In this document: positions 7,837 to 15,240 of the stretch, piece after piece | How the letters are laid out: the number at the start of each line of letters is the position of its first letter | How positions within the stretch are numbered: position 1 is the first letter of the stretch | Source: ChocPot-Mid sp043804925 | GTDB lineage: Bacteria > Bacteroidota > Ignavibacteria > Kapaibacteriales > UBA2268 | Direction of reading: 5' to 3' | DNA length: 39,372 nt | Assembly (NCBI GenBank): GCA_043804925.1 | Contig: JAZDIP010000052.1 | Coordinates: 1 to 39,372, forward strand | The notes under the pieces: generated by a model | What the model saw: the letters and a program-made list of their open reading frames with translations, nothing else | What the model was told of the DNA's origin: nothing | The model's database searches: none | Made by a program: the position numbers and the translations under genes

Positions 7837-9915
7837 CTAATCCTTTGGTAAAAACAAATTATCATCAATAGGTTGATTAATAATATAATAGTGAACGGTT
7901 ATAATAGTATTAAGCGGTGTAACCGATTCAATGACTTTAGGAAATTTCATTCCGGCAATCTCTACATACTCCTTTATTGTTTCCGTTATTGGCAAAGTTC
8001 CTCTGCCTGTTGTTTCAACTCTTTCAATTTTGTTGATATGAAAGGTTTTCGCATCAAAAAAATATGTCGAAGCAAAACCTTTGGGGGAAACGGCTTTCAT
8101 CAATATAGTATTTCCCTGTTTTCCAAGAATTGAACAATTGTATCCCATGTCGACCAGTCTTGTATCTTTGAAAATTTGGGCATCATATATAAATTTTTCA
8201 GATTCGTCGGTTTCCATCTTTTCAACCTGATTCAACTTTACCCAAACGTCCTTACCGTCCACCCAAACCTGCTGCCTGAAAACATTCATATCAAAATCCA
8301 TATATTTTTTACCGGGAGACTTTTGATATTGAATTAATGTGCCTTTCATCACGTTGGAGCCGGAAATCATTTCAACTTGAGCCGAATCAATAACTGTTTG
8401 AATATTATTCAAAGAATCCCTTCCGCCAATAGAATTAATATATTTTTCGATTAATTCGTTAGATGTCATGGAAATTGGTTCCATCTTTGCTTTTTCGCCT
8501 GACAAAGGATTTAAGTCTAAATCAAAGTCGTAAAGTTTTCCGAATTGGCTAAGTTTCTCTTTCACTTCGGGGCTACCGACAATTATTAAATATCCCTTTG
8601 AAGGATTGAGGAATTGTGAAGCAATATTTTTAATAGCATGGGGAGAGAAGTTCATAATTTTATTTGCATAAGCAGCAAGTTCTTCAATAGGTTTCCCATA
8701 AAAATCTGCATTTTGAATTAAAGCCGCTATATAATCAGAACTTTCAAAAGCCATTTTATAAGTACCTGACTGATAAGTTTTAACTCTTTTCAGTTCATCC
8801 TCCTTTGTCAATTCCTGTGTTAATGAAGTGATTTGTTTAAGCATTACTTTCAGTGCAGAATCTGTTACGACATTCTTTACATCGGCACCGCAAAAATACC
8901 ATCCTGTATACTTGTTTTGCGAAATATTTCCAAACGGCGTATAAGTGTAAGAATATTCTTCACGCAGGGTTCTGAATAATCTTCCGGCAATACCTCCACT
9001 GATAACATTTGTTGCCACACCAAGTAAATCATAGTCCTTGTTTGTGTAGGCAACAGCTTTGGTTGCAAACATAATTGTGGATTGTACCGAAGCCGGTCTT
9101 TCGACAAAATAAACACCTAAGGGCAAAGATTTTATTGATGGTATATTATACGTAAAATCCTTATTCGATTTTTCCCAATTTTTAAATTTCTTCTTAATTT
9201 CCTTAATTATATCATTTGCCTTAACATCACCAATAATGGCAAGTGTTGCATTGTTTGGTATAAAGTTGTTTATGTAATAATTTTTAATATCTGAAATATT
9301 TATTATCCCAATTGATTTTTCTGAAGCGAAAAGTGCGTAAGGATGTTGTTCCCCATAAATTGCCTTCCTTGCTATTTTTGAGGCAATAAGTCTGGGGTCA
9401 GCTTTCTCCTGCCGGATTGCTGCAATCATCTGCGGAACTATTTTTTCGAATTCCTTATCGGGAAATACCGGACCTGTGATAACCTGTGAATAAACATCAA
9501 GAATCGTGCTTAAGTGCTTTTTCAAACCCGATGCTTGAACCGTAATAAAATCAGTTCCAGCGCTTGCCGAAATATCAGCACCAACTCCATCAATTTTTTT
9601 TGCTAAATCAAGAGCGGTTAGTTTTTTTGTCCCTTTGGTAAGCAATGATGCTGTAATATCAGCAATGCCGGGTTTTAAAGTATCCACAGATTTACCACCG
9701 GCAATTAAAAGCCGAAAAGATATGGTAGGTTGTCTGTGGTCTTCGAACACAAAGACCTTTAAACCATTGTCTAAAGTGAATTCTTTGTACTCGGGAAATT
9801 TAATTTCTTTTTCCGGTAATGGCTCAGGCTTACTTACTATTGTGGAATCTGTTGCTTTTGCATATTGCAATGCAACTAATATGATTAATATAATAAATAC
9901 AAAAACTTTTTTCAT
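7837..9915 (-). CDS. M16-family peptidase-like subunit lacking the zinc motif, fused to an outer-membrane-lipoprotein-sorting-like C-terminal domain
   Basis: A 692-residue exported protein (signal peptide to about residue 21). Residues about 40-470 form two M16 (insulinase/PqqL-type) domains. Where the active subunit has HxxEH, this one has DITAS (86-90), so it should be catalytically dead as a zinc protease. The second M16 domain keeps a typical GRLFRTLREEYSYTY substrate-binding region. Residues about 500-692 are a separate beta-rich domain (INSIGGRDSLNNIQTV at its start) resembling LolA/LppX-type or DUF4292-like carriers. It lies directly downstream of an active M16 gene. By analogy with two-subunit M16 proteases I infer that they form a heterodimer in the periplasm. 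Confidence 0.88.
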   Translation of the reverse strand: MKKVFVFIILIILVALQYAKATDSTIVSKPEPLPEKEIKFPEYKEFTLDNGLKVFVFEDHRQPTISFRLLIAGGKSVDTLKPGIADITASLLTKGTKKLTALDLAKKIDGVGADISASAGTDFITVQASGLKKHLSTILDVYSQVITGPVFPDKEFEKIVPQMIAAIRQEKADPRLIASKIARKAIYGEQHPYALFASEKSIGIINISDIKNYYINNFIPNNATLAIIGDVKANDIIKEIKKKFKNWEKSNKDFTYNIPSIKSLPLGVYFVERPASVQSTIMFATKAVAYTNKDYDLLGVATNVISGGIAGRLFRTLREEYSYTYTPFGNISQNKYTGWYFCGADVKNVVTDSALKVMLKQITSLTQELTKEDELKRVKTYQSGTYKMAFESSDYIAALIQNADFYGKPIEELAAYANKIMNFSPHAIKNIASQFLNPSKGYLIIVGSPEVKEKLSQFGKLYDFDLDLNPLSGEKAKMEPISMTSNELIEKYINSIGGRDSLNNIQTVIDSAQVEMISGSNVMKGTLIQYQKSPGKKYMDFDMNVFRQQVWVDGKDVWVKLNQVEKMETDESEKFIYDAQIFKDTRLVDMGYNCSILGKQGNTILMKAVSPKGFASTYFFDAKTFHINKIERVETTGRGTLPITETIKEYVEIAGMKFPKVIESVTPLNTIITVHYYIINQPIDDNLFLPKD

Positions 9916-9977
9916 TTTACACTCTAACCTTTTTTAAAATAATTTACTTAAAAATAATGTACAGACATGTCTCAGAC

Positions 9978-10023
9978 ATGTCTCTACCAATTTGCATGTC
10001 TCTACCAATTTGCATATCTCTAC
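9978..10023. repeat. 18-bp tandem repeat, 2.5 units
   Basis: The unit atgtctctaccaatttgc occurs at 9978-9995 and 9996-10013, followed by a partial unit atatctctac. A related half-unit, gacatgtct, precedes it. It lies between the two M16 genes, immediately after the stop of the active subunit on the minus strand. Confidence 0.8.
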
Positions 10024-10027
10024 AAAC

Positions 10028-11365
10028 CTAATCTTTCGGCATATATATTAATGTTACATTTTTATTTGTACCTAAAAATAATTGAGCCGCTTTTTGTATA
10101 TCTTCTTTTGTAACCTTTAAATATTTATCAATTTCCGTATTGATTAAATTAGGATTGTTAAAGTAACCCTGATATTCTGCAAGAGATTGAGCAATACTCA
10201 AAGAATTATTCTTGTCATTTACAAAATTTGTTTCAGTAATATTTTTAACTTTTTTCAATTCTTCATCGCTAATCCCGGTTTTAATTATCTTATCAATTTC
10301 TTCGTAAATCAATTTCTCGATTTTATCGATACTTTTTCCGGGTGAAGCAATTGCATATAATAGTATAATACCGGCATCTTGCATGATAATAGGTTCCACT
10401 GCCGTTTCGACAGCCATTTCCTCTTTGTCAACTAATCTTTGATACAACCTTGAACTTTCTCCACCTGCCAGAATATCAGTAAGTAAAGATGTTGCATAAT
10501 AATCAGTATCACCGATAGCAGGACCTCTGAAACTGATGAAAATTCCGGGTAGTTTTACTTTAGCATCGTTGATTGTTTCTCTATAAGATTTTTGCATTGG
10601 AGAGAAAATGATATTATTCCGTTTTGGACTCAATCCTCTCGGGATATTAGCAAAATATTCATTTACCATTTTTTTTGTACCGTTTAAATCAAAATCTCCG
10701 GCAATCACAAGAATCGCATTATTCGGTTGATAAAAGTTATTATAGAAATTTTGAAAATTCCCGATTGTAGCAGATGCGATATTTTTTTCGAATCCTAAAA
10801 CATCCCAGCCATAAGATGTTCCAGTGAATAAATTCTCCATAGTTTTTTGCAACAAAGTACCATAAGGTTGGTTAGTAGTAGTTTGTTTGATTTCTTCCAA
10901 AACGACACCTCTTTGAGTTTCAACACCTTCGGATTGAACCTTTAGTCCACGCATTCTTTCGGATTCAATCCATAGGGCAAGTTTGATTTGATTAGAAGGT
11001 AACTGGAAATGAAAGACCGTTTTATCAAAAGATGTAAAGGCATTTAGGTTTCCCCCAGCTTCCTGAACATATTTATCAATTGAAGCTCTTGGAATATTTT
11101 CGGTAGCTTCGAACATCAAATGCTCAAAAAAGTGAGCATATCCTGTTTGAGTTGAAATTTCGTCTTTGGAACCTACCCTGTATTGTAAAACAGTACTAAC
11201 AATTGGTGTGCTATTGTCCTGATGATAAATTACAGTCAATCCATTTTGCAAAGTATCTTTAATAAATTTAACCGGATAAAGCTGTGCTTCGGCTCTTTCA
11301 AAGGAACCGGTAATAAATAACACCAATAAACTAATAAATAGGGCTTTATAAGTTTTTACTTTCAT
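10028..11365 (-). CDS. M16-family zinc metallopeptidase, catalytic subunit, exported
   Basis: A 445-residue protein with a signal peptide (to about residue 28, ending AEA). The inverted zinc motif HFFEH is at 78-82, with the third ligand expected in the LEEI segment near residue 157, as in insulinase/pitrilysin-family enzymes and bacterial processing-peptidase-like proteins. The GGNLNAFTSFDKTVFHF stretch is the conserved post-motif region. The C-terminal half contains LTDILAGGESSRLYQRLV, the second M16 domain. It degrades or processes peptides, probably in the periplasm. The next gene on the same strand is the inactive M16 partner, so the two are probably one operon and one complex. Confidence 0.93.
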   Translation of the reverse strand: MKVKTYKALFISLLVLFITGSFERAEAQLYPVKFIKDTLQNGLTVIYHQDNSTPIVSTVLQYRVGSKDEISTQTGYAHFFEHLMFEATENIPRASIDKYVQEAGGNLNAFTSFDKTVFHFQLPSNQIKLALWIESERMRGLKVQSEGVETQRGVVLEEIKQTTTNQPYGTLLQKTMENLFTGTSYGWDVLGFEKNIASATIGNFQNFYNNFYQPNNAILVIAGDFDLNGTKKMVNEYFANIPRGLSPKRNNIIFSPMQKSYRETINDAKVKLPGIFISFRGPAIGDTDYYATSLLTDILAGGESSRLYQRLVDKEEMAVETAVEPIIMQDAGIILLYAIASPGKSIDKIEKLIYEEIDKIIKTGISDEELKKVKNITETNFVNDKNNSLSIAQSLAEYQGYFNNPNLINTEIDKYLKVTKEDIQKAAQLFLGTNKNVTLIYMPKD

Positions 11366-11497
11366 CTAAATCACCTAAAAAATGTAACGAATATAGCATT
11401 TTAACGATTAAAAATTGATATTGTTTCATTAGGGCAGTAAATAATTAACTAAGTATGCCTATTCCTTTAATACCGAATTTCGATTAATAATGCCAAG

Positions 11498-13159
11498 TTA
11501 CTTTTTTCTATATATTATTCCCCAGAAAATAAACAAAAGGGAAATGATAGTACATATATAGACTAAAGCATCTCCATACCTGACATATATTGATTTATCT
11601 TTTAACAATGGTAATTTTCCGGCTCTTGCAGTTTCTTTGTATTGTTCCAACAATTCGATTCTTTCACCTGTTGCTGAGATAAATCCTGACAATCCTGAGT
11701 TGGCACAACGTGCAATATACCGTCGAGTTTCAATTGCCCTAACCTGTGACATTATGAAGTGTTGTTCGGGACCGAAAGTATGGTCAAACCATGCATCATT
11801 TGTAATAACGGCCAGAACTTCAGCACCTTCATTGATATATTCTCTTGTAAAATCAGGATAAACGGATTCAATACAAATTACTGCTCCAATTGGAATTTCA
11901 TCTCCTCCTTGCTTAATGGAGCCGTCTTTCTTTAAGATTAAGAGAAATTGCCTTTCTCCTGTATTCCAGCTCGAAATACCTACTCCCCATTTGAACCAGT
12001 CAGTTGCAAATGATAAATATTGACCATAAGGGAATCTCTCTGAGAAAGGAGTTAATTTCATCTTATGGTAAATTTGCAGTTTTGAAGGAGCCGTATAATC
12101 CGGATTCAACATAACAGCGGCATTGAAAGATTCATAAGACATAGTTTCAACTCCTTCGAGTTTTTTAGCTGTTATTGGAGCTTTTTCGTTTGTTCTATAT
12201 AGTTTAATATCGGCAAAACCGGTAAGAATTGAAATATTGTTATTTTCAACCCAATTTCTTACAATTCCGAAATTGTATGTGCTGTTAAGATTAAAATCAT
12301 AATAAGGTATTGCCGTTTCGGGCCAGAGAAATAATTCAATATCATGTTCAACTTTTAAAATTGAGTCCTGAATTCTAAGATGTTCTGTAACCTGCAATAA
12401 AACATTCTTTTCCCATTTAGCCCATGGATTAATATTTGGTTGAATTATCCCAATTTTTACAGTTTTGTTATTTTTTAAGAGATTGGCATGTATAAACTCA
12501 TTTGTTCTTATTAAACCATATATATAAGGTAATATCACTAAAATAACAATAAGTAAAAAAAACATCCCGGCTTTTCCAGACTTAAAATAAGAGGCAAAAG
12601 ACAAGTGATAACTATCCCGCATTATGAAAATTCTTGCAATTAAGGAATTAATCAAAATAATTAAAAAGCTGACTCCCCATATACCTGATATATCTGCTAT
12701 TTGTATCCAAAGAGGATTGTAAGCTTGAGTGTAGCCAATTGTCAACCATGGATAAGACATCTCCCCTAAGCTATGGAGCCATTCGAAAGCTGTCCATAAA
12801 AATGGAAACAGCCATAAAGCAGTACAGGTACCTAATTTTTTTCTAATAAAAAGATAAGCATAGACAGGTACTAAAAAAAACAGGGGATGAAAGAATGAAA
12901 GAATTACTCCTGATGCAATAAGAAATGGGTCAGCATTCGGCTGCCAGCTTCCAATCCACCAGTTTGTAATCGTATGATAAAGAAAAAAATTCAGGTAAAT
13001 TAACCAAAATGACTTTTCTCCGTTCCTTTCTTCCAGCGCATACAACAATGGAATAAATCCAAAAAATGCAAGGTAATGAAAGGGAAAAGGCGGATAGGAC
13101 AAAGCGAGTAAAATCCCGCTCATCAAACCGAGAATGTATGTTTTTGTTTTAATTTTCAT
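11498..13159 (-). CDS. lnt: Apolipoprotein N-acyltransferase
   Basis: A 553-residue inner-membrane enzyme that adds the third acyl chain to the N-terminal Cys of lipoproteins. The first 215 residues or so hold several membrane helices and the Lnt-specific stretch EMSYPWLTIGYTQAYNPLW (133-151). Residues about 233-520 are a carbon-nitrogen-hydrolase-fold domain with catalytic triad candidates Glu281 (LWPETAIP), Lys366 (YHKMKLTPFSE) and Cys429 (GAVICIES). A further helix ends the protein. The lipoproteins encoded nearby are plausible substrates. The start codon overlaps the stop of the upstream methyltransferase gene by 4 bases (ATGA), indicating translational coupling. Confidence 0.95.
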   Translation of the reverse strand: MKIKTKTYILGLMSGILLALSYPPFPFHYLAFFGFIPLLYALEERNGEKSFWLIYLNFFLYHTITNWWIGSWQPNADPFLIASGVILSFFHPLFFLVPVYAYLFIRKKLGTCTALWLFPFLWTAFEWLHSLGEMSYPWLTIGYTQAYNPLWIQIADISGIWGVSFLIILINSLIARIFIMRDSYHLSFASYFKSGKAGMFFLLIVILVILPYIYGLIRTNEFIHANLLKNNKTVKIGIIQPNINPWAKWEKNVLLQVTEHLRIQDSILKVEHDIELFLWPETAIPYYDFNLNSTYNFGIVRNWVENNNISILTGFADIKLYRTNEKAPITAKKLEGVETMSYESFNAAVMLNPDYTAPSKLQIYHKMKLTPFSERFPYGQYLSFATDWFKWGVGISSWNTGERQFLLILKKDGSIKQGGDEIPIGAVICIESVYPDFTREYINEGAEVLAVITNDAWFDHTFGPEQHFIMSQVRAIETRRYIARCANSGLSGFISATGERIELLEQYKETARAGKLPLLKDKSIYVRYGDALVYICTIISLLFIFWGIIYRKK

Positions 13160-14100
13160 TTTTTCTTTTTATAAACAATAATAATATGTGCAGGTTTATT
13201 CAAAATCAAATTAGTAAGTTTATCTATAGTTTTCCATAATGCAAAAGGCAGGAATTTTAGAAATACATGAGTTCTTAGAACAGTCAATGCTTTATTACCA
13301 AATATATGATATTTCATTCCTCCAACATTCCCTTCATGCTTTTCTTCATTAAAAAAAGAAGCAAGTTTTTTTTCATCAAAAGAGTGCAGATGTGCATTTT
13401 TTGGTGTCATTTGATTACAATGAATACATAAATAATATTGAAGTACTTCTTTGTACGGGGTACTAATAATCAAACTCCCACCCGGTTTTAAAATATCATT
13501 CATCCTTCTTATAAATTCCTGGGGATTGACAATATGCTCGATTATTTCGGAGGCAACAATACAATCAATCGAATCCTTTTTAAAAGGAGGATTCATTGCA
13601 TCTCCAACAACTCCAAAGTGATGCTCATTAGGATTTTCCTTCAAAGCACGGTTTATATTTTTTTCCGATAAATCAAGCGAGATTAAATTATGCTTTGAAA
13701 AGTCAATTTCCCTTGCAAGCCATGCCCCTCCTGAACCTACATCCAAAATATTATAACATCGGGGATTGATTTTTGAAACAATGTATTGCCTTAATCTCAT
13801 TTCCTCATGTAAACTTGCTTTGCATTCCCTTTCCTCGAAGTAATCAAATAGTTCGGCATCCTTTTCGTAATGTCCGATATAATTCAAACTTTTTTTCTCT
13901 TGGCTTCTTGGAAGTAAAACATGAACTGAGTTTATTATATTAAAACTAATCCGGCAATTCGAACAATACAATTGACTTTCTGAAAGTTCCTTAGTTTCTT
14001 CCTTCTCGTCATCATTAGTAATAGGTAATTGGTAATTAGTAATTAAATCCCCTCCGCAATCAGGACAAGATAAAATTGTATGTATATCAAAATTATTCAC
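13156..14100 (-). CDS. SAM-dependent methyltransferase with N-terminal split zinc ribbon
   Basis: A 314-residue protein. The N-terminus has two Cys pairs (SCPDC, Cys12/15; YCSNC, Cys46/49) forming a Trm112-like zinc ribbon. A class I methyltransferase domain follows: ILDVGSGGAWLAREI (SAM-binding motif I), ISLDLS (motif II acidic end), VVGDAMNPPF and SIDCIVASEIIEHI (motif IV), then LKPGGSLIISTP. Similar proteins are annotated as Methyltransf_11/25 family enzymes, often acting on small molecules, glycans or quinones; the substrate is not evident. Between the Cys pairs sits TNYQLPITN (21-29), encoded by a 7-bp-periodic repeat that appears inserted in the coding sequence. The stop overlaps the lnt start. 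Confidence 0.85.
   Translation of the reverse strand: MNNFDIHTILSCPDCGGDLITNYQLPITNDDEKEETKELSESQLYCSNCRISFNIINSVHVLLPRSQEKKSLNYIGHYEKDAELFDYFEERECKASLHEEMRLRQYIVSKINPRCYNILDVGSGGAWLAREIDFSKHNLISLDLSEKNINRALKENPNEHHFGVVGDAMNPPFKKDSIDCIVASEIIEHIVNPQEFIRRMNDILKPGGSLIISTPYKEVLQYYLCIHCNQMTPKNAHLHSFDEKKLASFFNEEKHEGNVGGMKYHIFGNKALTVLRTHVFLKFLPFALWKTIDKLTNLILNKPAHIIIVYKKKK
14018..14045. repeat. 7-bp tandem repeat inside a coding sequence
   Basis: Four units, gtaatag gtaattg gtaatta gtaatta, lie within the zinc-ribbon methyltransferase gene and are translated on the minus strand as part of TNYQLPITN. The array falls in the loop between two zinc-binding Cys pairs, where an insertion would be tolerated. 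Confidence 0.8.
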
Positions 14101-14404
14101 AACGCTTTGTTAAATTGAAAAAGACATTATTATTTATTGAAAATCAAATATAAGGAAATTCCGGGGATTGATTACAAGCCAAAACACTTTCCAAAAATAT
14201 AAATATATTTTCATTATTCGTAATTTACCATCGAAATATGTGAAAATATTAATTTTAAAATAATTTCAAATTAACTTGTATTTTCTAAAAAAACCAATAA
14301 ATGGAAAATTATAATTTAAAATCCAATGATTTATATAAAAAAAAGGTGTCTTCGCTAAATGAAGTGGGTAATTTTAAGTTAATATACAAATTCACTTAAA
14401 TACT
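14101..14404. other. AT-rich intergenic sequence with no gene seen
   Basis: About 300 bases upstream of the methyltransferase gene and left of the dispersed repeat. It is AT-rich without an open frame of note or a clear hairpin. It probably contains the promoter for the methyltransferase-lnt pair, but I could not identify boxes with confidence. Confidence 0.4.
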
Positions 14405-14524
14405 AAAGATTGCTTCATCCCGATGAATCGGGATTCGCAATGACTTGTGTGGATTGTTGCTGTCCTACGGACAGTAAACCGATAAAATCGTCATTGCAAG
14501 GAACGAAGTGACGAAGCAATCTTT
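14405..14524. repeat. Structured dispersed-repeat element with nested inverted repeats
   Basis: Terminal arms aaagattgcttc (14405-14416) and gaagcaatcttt (14513-14524) are exact inverted copies. Inside are tcgcaatgac (14435-14444) facing gtcattgcaa (14490-14499), a hairpin atcccga/tcgggat (14417-14434) and a hairpin ctgtcc/ggacag (14460-14474). The right end reads cattgcaaggaacgaagtga, a variant of a repeat (roughly CATTGCGAGG-GAAG-GACGAAGCAATC) that I recall from many unrelated bacterial genomes. It looks like a non-autonomous, MITE/REP-like element. Confidence 0.8.
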
Positions 14525-14558
14525 TCAATTTTATCCACTATAAATAATGAAGAACCAA

Positions 14559-14613
14559 AAAAGCAAACTCCTCTCTCCCCTTCACTAATGAGAGGTCAAA
14601 AGAGCTTGCTTTT
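14559..14613 (-). terminator. Intrinsic terminator with compound hairpin
   Basis: On the minus strand, arms aaaagcaagctc and gagtttgctttt pair (one G-U pair), and an inner cctctc/gagagg pair extends the structure, followed by a T run. It lies just after the stop of the GcvH-like lipoprotein gene. Confidence 0.7.
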
Positions 14614-14630
14614 AAAACAAATTAACTCTT

Positions 14631-15164
14631 CTACAATCCGTTTACATAAAGAGAATATTCTCCTGCATTCATCAGGTTTTGGACTTCCAACAAGTTGAAG
14701 TTGGAAATTTTTAGTATCCATCCAAGACCGTATGGGTCAACGTTGATTATTGATGGATTGAAAGCCAGTTCGGGATTTTTATCAGTTATATCCCCAAAAA
14801 CAGGCATCAACATATCAAAACTTGACAATGAACCTACAATAATCTGTACAATCTTTTTAGGTGGAATTCCGGTTTTGCCTTTGATAGTCTCGTCCTCAGG
14901 GTCACTTACTGCTGAAATAATTCCAAGATTATTTAAAGGATATGTAGTTATTCCAATCAAGGCAACAGATTCGCTTTCAAGCTTAACCCAAACATGGTCT
15001 TCAGTATAAAATCTGTCAGACGGATAAAGCATTGGAGTATAATCCGGACCTTTTGGATTATTATCAGTGCTTTTGTCCTGTATTGAATTTTCAGAACAAG
15101 CAAATAAAATAAGTGCAAAAGTAATGGTAATTGCGGCGAAAAGTACTTTTTTTAAGTTTTTCAT
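14631..15164 (-). CDS. Exported GcvH-like lipoprotein lacking the lipoyl lysine
   Basis: A 177-residue protein with a lipoprotein signal (LILFAC, Cys23), then a domain matching glycine cleavage system H protein: RFYTEDHVWVKLES (51-64), ALIGITTYPLNNLG (68-81), PVFGDITDKNPELAFNPSII (121-140) and PYGLGWILKI (144-153). In true GcvH the ESVKA-type segment carries the lipoyl lysine nine to ten residues before the PV-G motif. Here that segment is VGSLSSFDMLM and a gapless alignment puts Leu113 at the lysine position, so lipoylation and glycine decarboxylation seem impossible. The export signal also places it outside the cytoplasm, away from GcvP/T. The fold may be reused as a binding or structural module. 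It is divergent from a TPR histidine kinase, with 76 bases between the starts. Confidence 0.8.
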   Translation of the reverse strand: MKNLKKVLFAAITITFALILFACSENSIQDKSTDNNPKGPDYTPMLYPSDRFYTEDHVWVKLESESVALIGITTYPLNNLGIISAVSDPEDETIKGKTGIPPKKIVQIIVGSLSSFDMLMPVFGDITDKNPELAFNPSIINVDPYGLGWILKISNFNLLEVQNLMNAGEYSLYVNGL

Positions 15165-15240
15165 AATAATTCCTCTTGTTTTTGTTAAAAATATTCCGTA
15201 ATATTATAAATTATATTATTTTAAATTTATTTGCAATGTC

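Noticed and set aside
9961..10023. CRISPR-like array between the M16 genes
   Set aside because: Units are directly contiguous 18-mers without spacers, and no cas gene is near.
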